Origin: Ktedonobacterales bacterium
GTDB taxonomy: Bacteria; Chloroflexota; Ktedonobacteria; Ktedonobacterales; Ktedonobacteraceae
Length of the DNA: 64,000 nt
Assembly (NCBI GenBank): GCA_027451525.1
Contig: DAIDJF010000003.1
Coordinates: 62,001 to 126,000, forward strand
Direction: 5' to 3'
The translations under genes were made by a program, and so were the position numbers. Positions 62,849 through 64,000 of the stretch are shown piece by piece (position 1 is the first letter of the stretch; each line of letters begins with the position of its first letter). A model generated the notes under the pieces. That model ran no database searches and was not told the DNA's origin. It worked only from the letters and a program-made list of their open reading frames with translations.

Positions 62849-63790
62849 ATGAACAAACCATATCACAGCGAGCTTGCGGTAGAGCAGGCTTCAGCAGGCA
62901 GCAACGCAATCCCGACACGCTCCTCACTGGTGGATCGCTTGATTATCGTGCTGTCCTTTTTGGCTTTGTATCTTATTTGGGGTTCAACCTACCTCGCCAT
63001 GCGGATCGCGTTGGGCAGTTTTCCGCCGTTCTTGATGGCAGGATTGCGCTACCTGATCGCGGGCATCCTGCTCTATACGATCTTGCGCCTGCGTGGTACG
63101 CCGCGCCCCAGTCGAGCACAGTGGGTCGGCGCTGCTATTGCAGGTGCGCTTTTACTGGCAGGTGGCAATGGAGGCGTGGCGTTCGCGGAGCAGTGGGTAG
63201 CCTCAGGACTCGCGGCTGTTGGTTTTGCGGCAATTCCGCTCTGGACAGCCCTCTTTCTTGGCCTGATGGGTCACTGGCCCAAACGCCTCGAATGGATCGG
63301 GCTGGCACTGGGTTTCGCGGGCGTGCTCCTGCTCAACCTGGAGAATAATATGTGGGCCAATCCGCTCGGCGCACTCGCTCTTCTGCTCGGTCCGATGTGT
63401 TGGGCACTGGGTACAGTCCTCAGCACACGACTGGCACTGCCCTCCGGCCTGATGTCGAGTGCAGCGGAGATGATTATCGGAGGCTCAGTTCTGCTCATTC
63501 TGGGTCTGCTACTGAATGAGCGCGTTCATACAGTCCCGACGATATCCGCGCTCTGGGCAATGGCCTTCCTGATCTTTTGCGGTTCATTGATCGCATTTTG
63601 CGCCTATGTCTACCTACTCCAGTGCCATATACGGCCCACAATCGTGACAAGCTATGCCTATGTCAATCCGATTGTTGCGGTCGGCTTGGGCATCGGCTTT
63701 GGCGGCGAACATATCACGCTTATTGGCATTCTGGCAATGCTCATCATTCTTACAGGTGTCGCTCTCGTCTCGCTCAAAAAGAAAATATAG
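62849..63790 (+). CDS. EamA/DMT superfamily transporter
   Basis: A 313-residue inner-membrane exporter with ten hydrophobic segments in two repeats, including LYLIWGSTYLAMRIALGSFP and a second-repeat GSLIAFCAYVYLL. DMT transporters export amino acids, metabolites or drugs. The ATG at 62849 is preferred over TTG at 62846. It lies 142 bases after ada; no shared function is evident. Confidence 0.9.
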   Translation: MNKPYHSELAVEQASAGSNAIPTRSSLVDRLIIVLSFLALYLIWGSTYLAMRIALGSFPPFLMAGLRYLIAGILLYTILRLRGTPRPSRAQWVGAAIAGALLLAGGNGGVAFAEQWVASGLAAVGFAAIPLWTALFLGLMGHWPKRLEWIGLALGFAGVLLLNLENNMWANPLGALALLLGPMCWALGTVLSTRLALPSGLMSSAAEMIIGGSVLLILGLLLNERVHTVPTISALWAMAFLIFCGSLIAFCAYVYLLQCHIRPTIVTSYAYVNPIVAVGLGIGFGGEHITLIGILAMLIILTGVALVSLKKKI

Positions 63791-63911
63791 CCAACGCACG
63801 AGCATCCCACTGCTTGTGAGAGCAGCCTATTTCTGCTATCATAAACTCAGTCAGCTCGATATCGCTTCCTAAGCGGCTATTTTAGCATAGTGAAAGAGAT
63901 GGAAAAGCAGC

Positions 63912-64000
63912 ATGACAACACAACAGGGGCCTATACAGCACACTCTTATAGAGCTTGAGCCGATACCACAGTCTACAATAATGCCAAAAGCAACGCCATT
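63912..64000 (+). CDS. N-terminus of an unidentified gene, cut by the window end
   Basis: A frame starting MTTQQGPIQHTLIELEPIPQ stays open to the last base. AAAGAGATGG is about 12 bases upstream. Twenty-nine residues are visible, without a recognisable motif or signal peptide. The next part is beyond the window. Confidence 0.55.
   Translation, partial: MTTQQGPIQHTLIELEPIPQSTIMPKATP

Overview
This 64 kb window looks like chromosome of a filamentous, spore-forming type of Chloroflexota, most probably a Ktedonobacteria (Ktedonobacter / Thermosporothrix / Dictyobacter-like) organism. The grounds are inference from gene content: moderate GC, many Ser/Thr kinases with unusual C-terminal domains, large secreted proteins with SAHAAG-type signal peptides, a helical TPR protein with W-A repeats, XPB-type helicase genes with helicase-associated partners, and scattered single tRNA and 5S rRNA genes. 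No prophage, transposase, CRISPR array or integrase is visible. The genes look intact apart from the two cut by the window edges.

Layout. 1-3.3 kb: riboflavin operon ribD(partial)-ribBA-ribH-ribE. 3.4-9.1 kb: three tandem paralogous secreted proteins on the minus strand. 9.4-9.7 kb: tRNA-Leu and tRNA-Gly. 10-15.6 kb: protein quality-control cluster tig-clpX-lon. 15.8-18.1 kb: a Q/Y/G-rich DUF4870 membrane protein, then a Ser/Thr kinase ending in the same membrane domain. 18.2 kb: a lone 5S rRNA gene with its own promoter. 18.4-19.5 kb: queD-queE (7-deazaguanine pathway). 19.6 kb: a nested palindromic repeat. 19.8-28 kb: minus-strand ilvA, a TPR protein, a secreted protein with a lipoprotein, a metallophosphoesterase operon, and one plus-strand zinc-ribbon protein. 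28.3-30.8 kb: a LysM lytic transglycosylase and an XPB-like helicase preceded by a coupled 34-residue ORF. 30.8-38.2 kb: a receptor-like kinase and two overlapping helicase-associated proteins, one with a SWIM zinc finger.

38.3-42.6 kb: two glycosyltransferases, a DUF4118 histidine kinase and tRNA-Trp/tRNA-Ser. 43-50.2 kb: an LCP cell-wall ligase, a beta-propeller lipoprotein, then a kinase-ridA-dnaA-HAD phosphatase set. 50.3-55.7 kb: a SprT-like protease, then a tight minus-strand run rnc / DNA N6-methyltransferase / B12-binding mutase subunit / meaB / padR, with a small HTH gene upstream. 56-60.1 kb: a SAM methyltransferase, then a glycosyltransferase-GH57 pair with a long leader. 60.2-64 kb: M20 amidohydrolase, Ada-type alkylation repair protein, EamA transporter, and the start of one further gene.

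The most interesting points are the rnc-methyltransferase-mutase-meaB operon with a predicted leaderless rnc start; a full-length dnaA away from dnaN and next to a kinase gene; the XPB helicase with two helicase-associated proteins and a coupled micro-ORF; exact 11-bp-phased direct repeats upstream of a small HTH gene; the triplicated secreted family with an invariant CPC motif; and recurrent 14-20 bp perfect hairpins after genes that mostly lack U-tracts. All functional statements are read from sequence motifs; no search was run.
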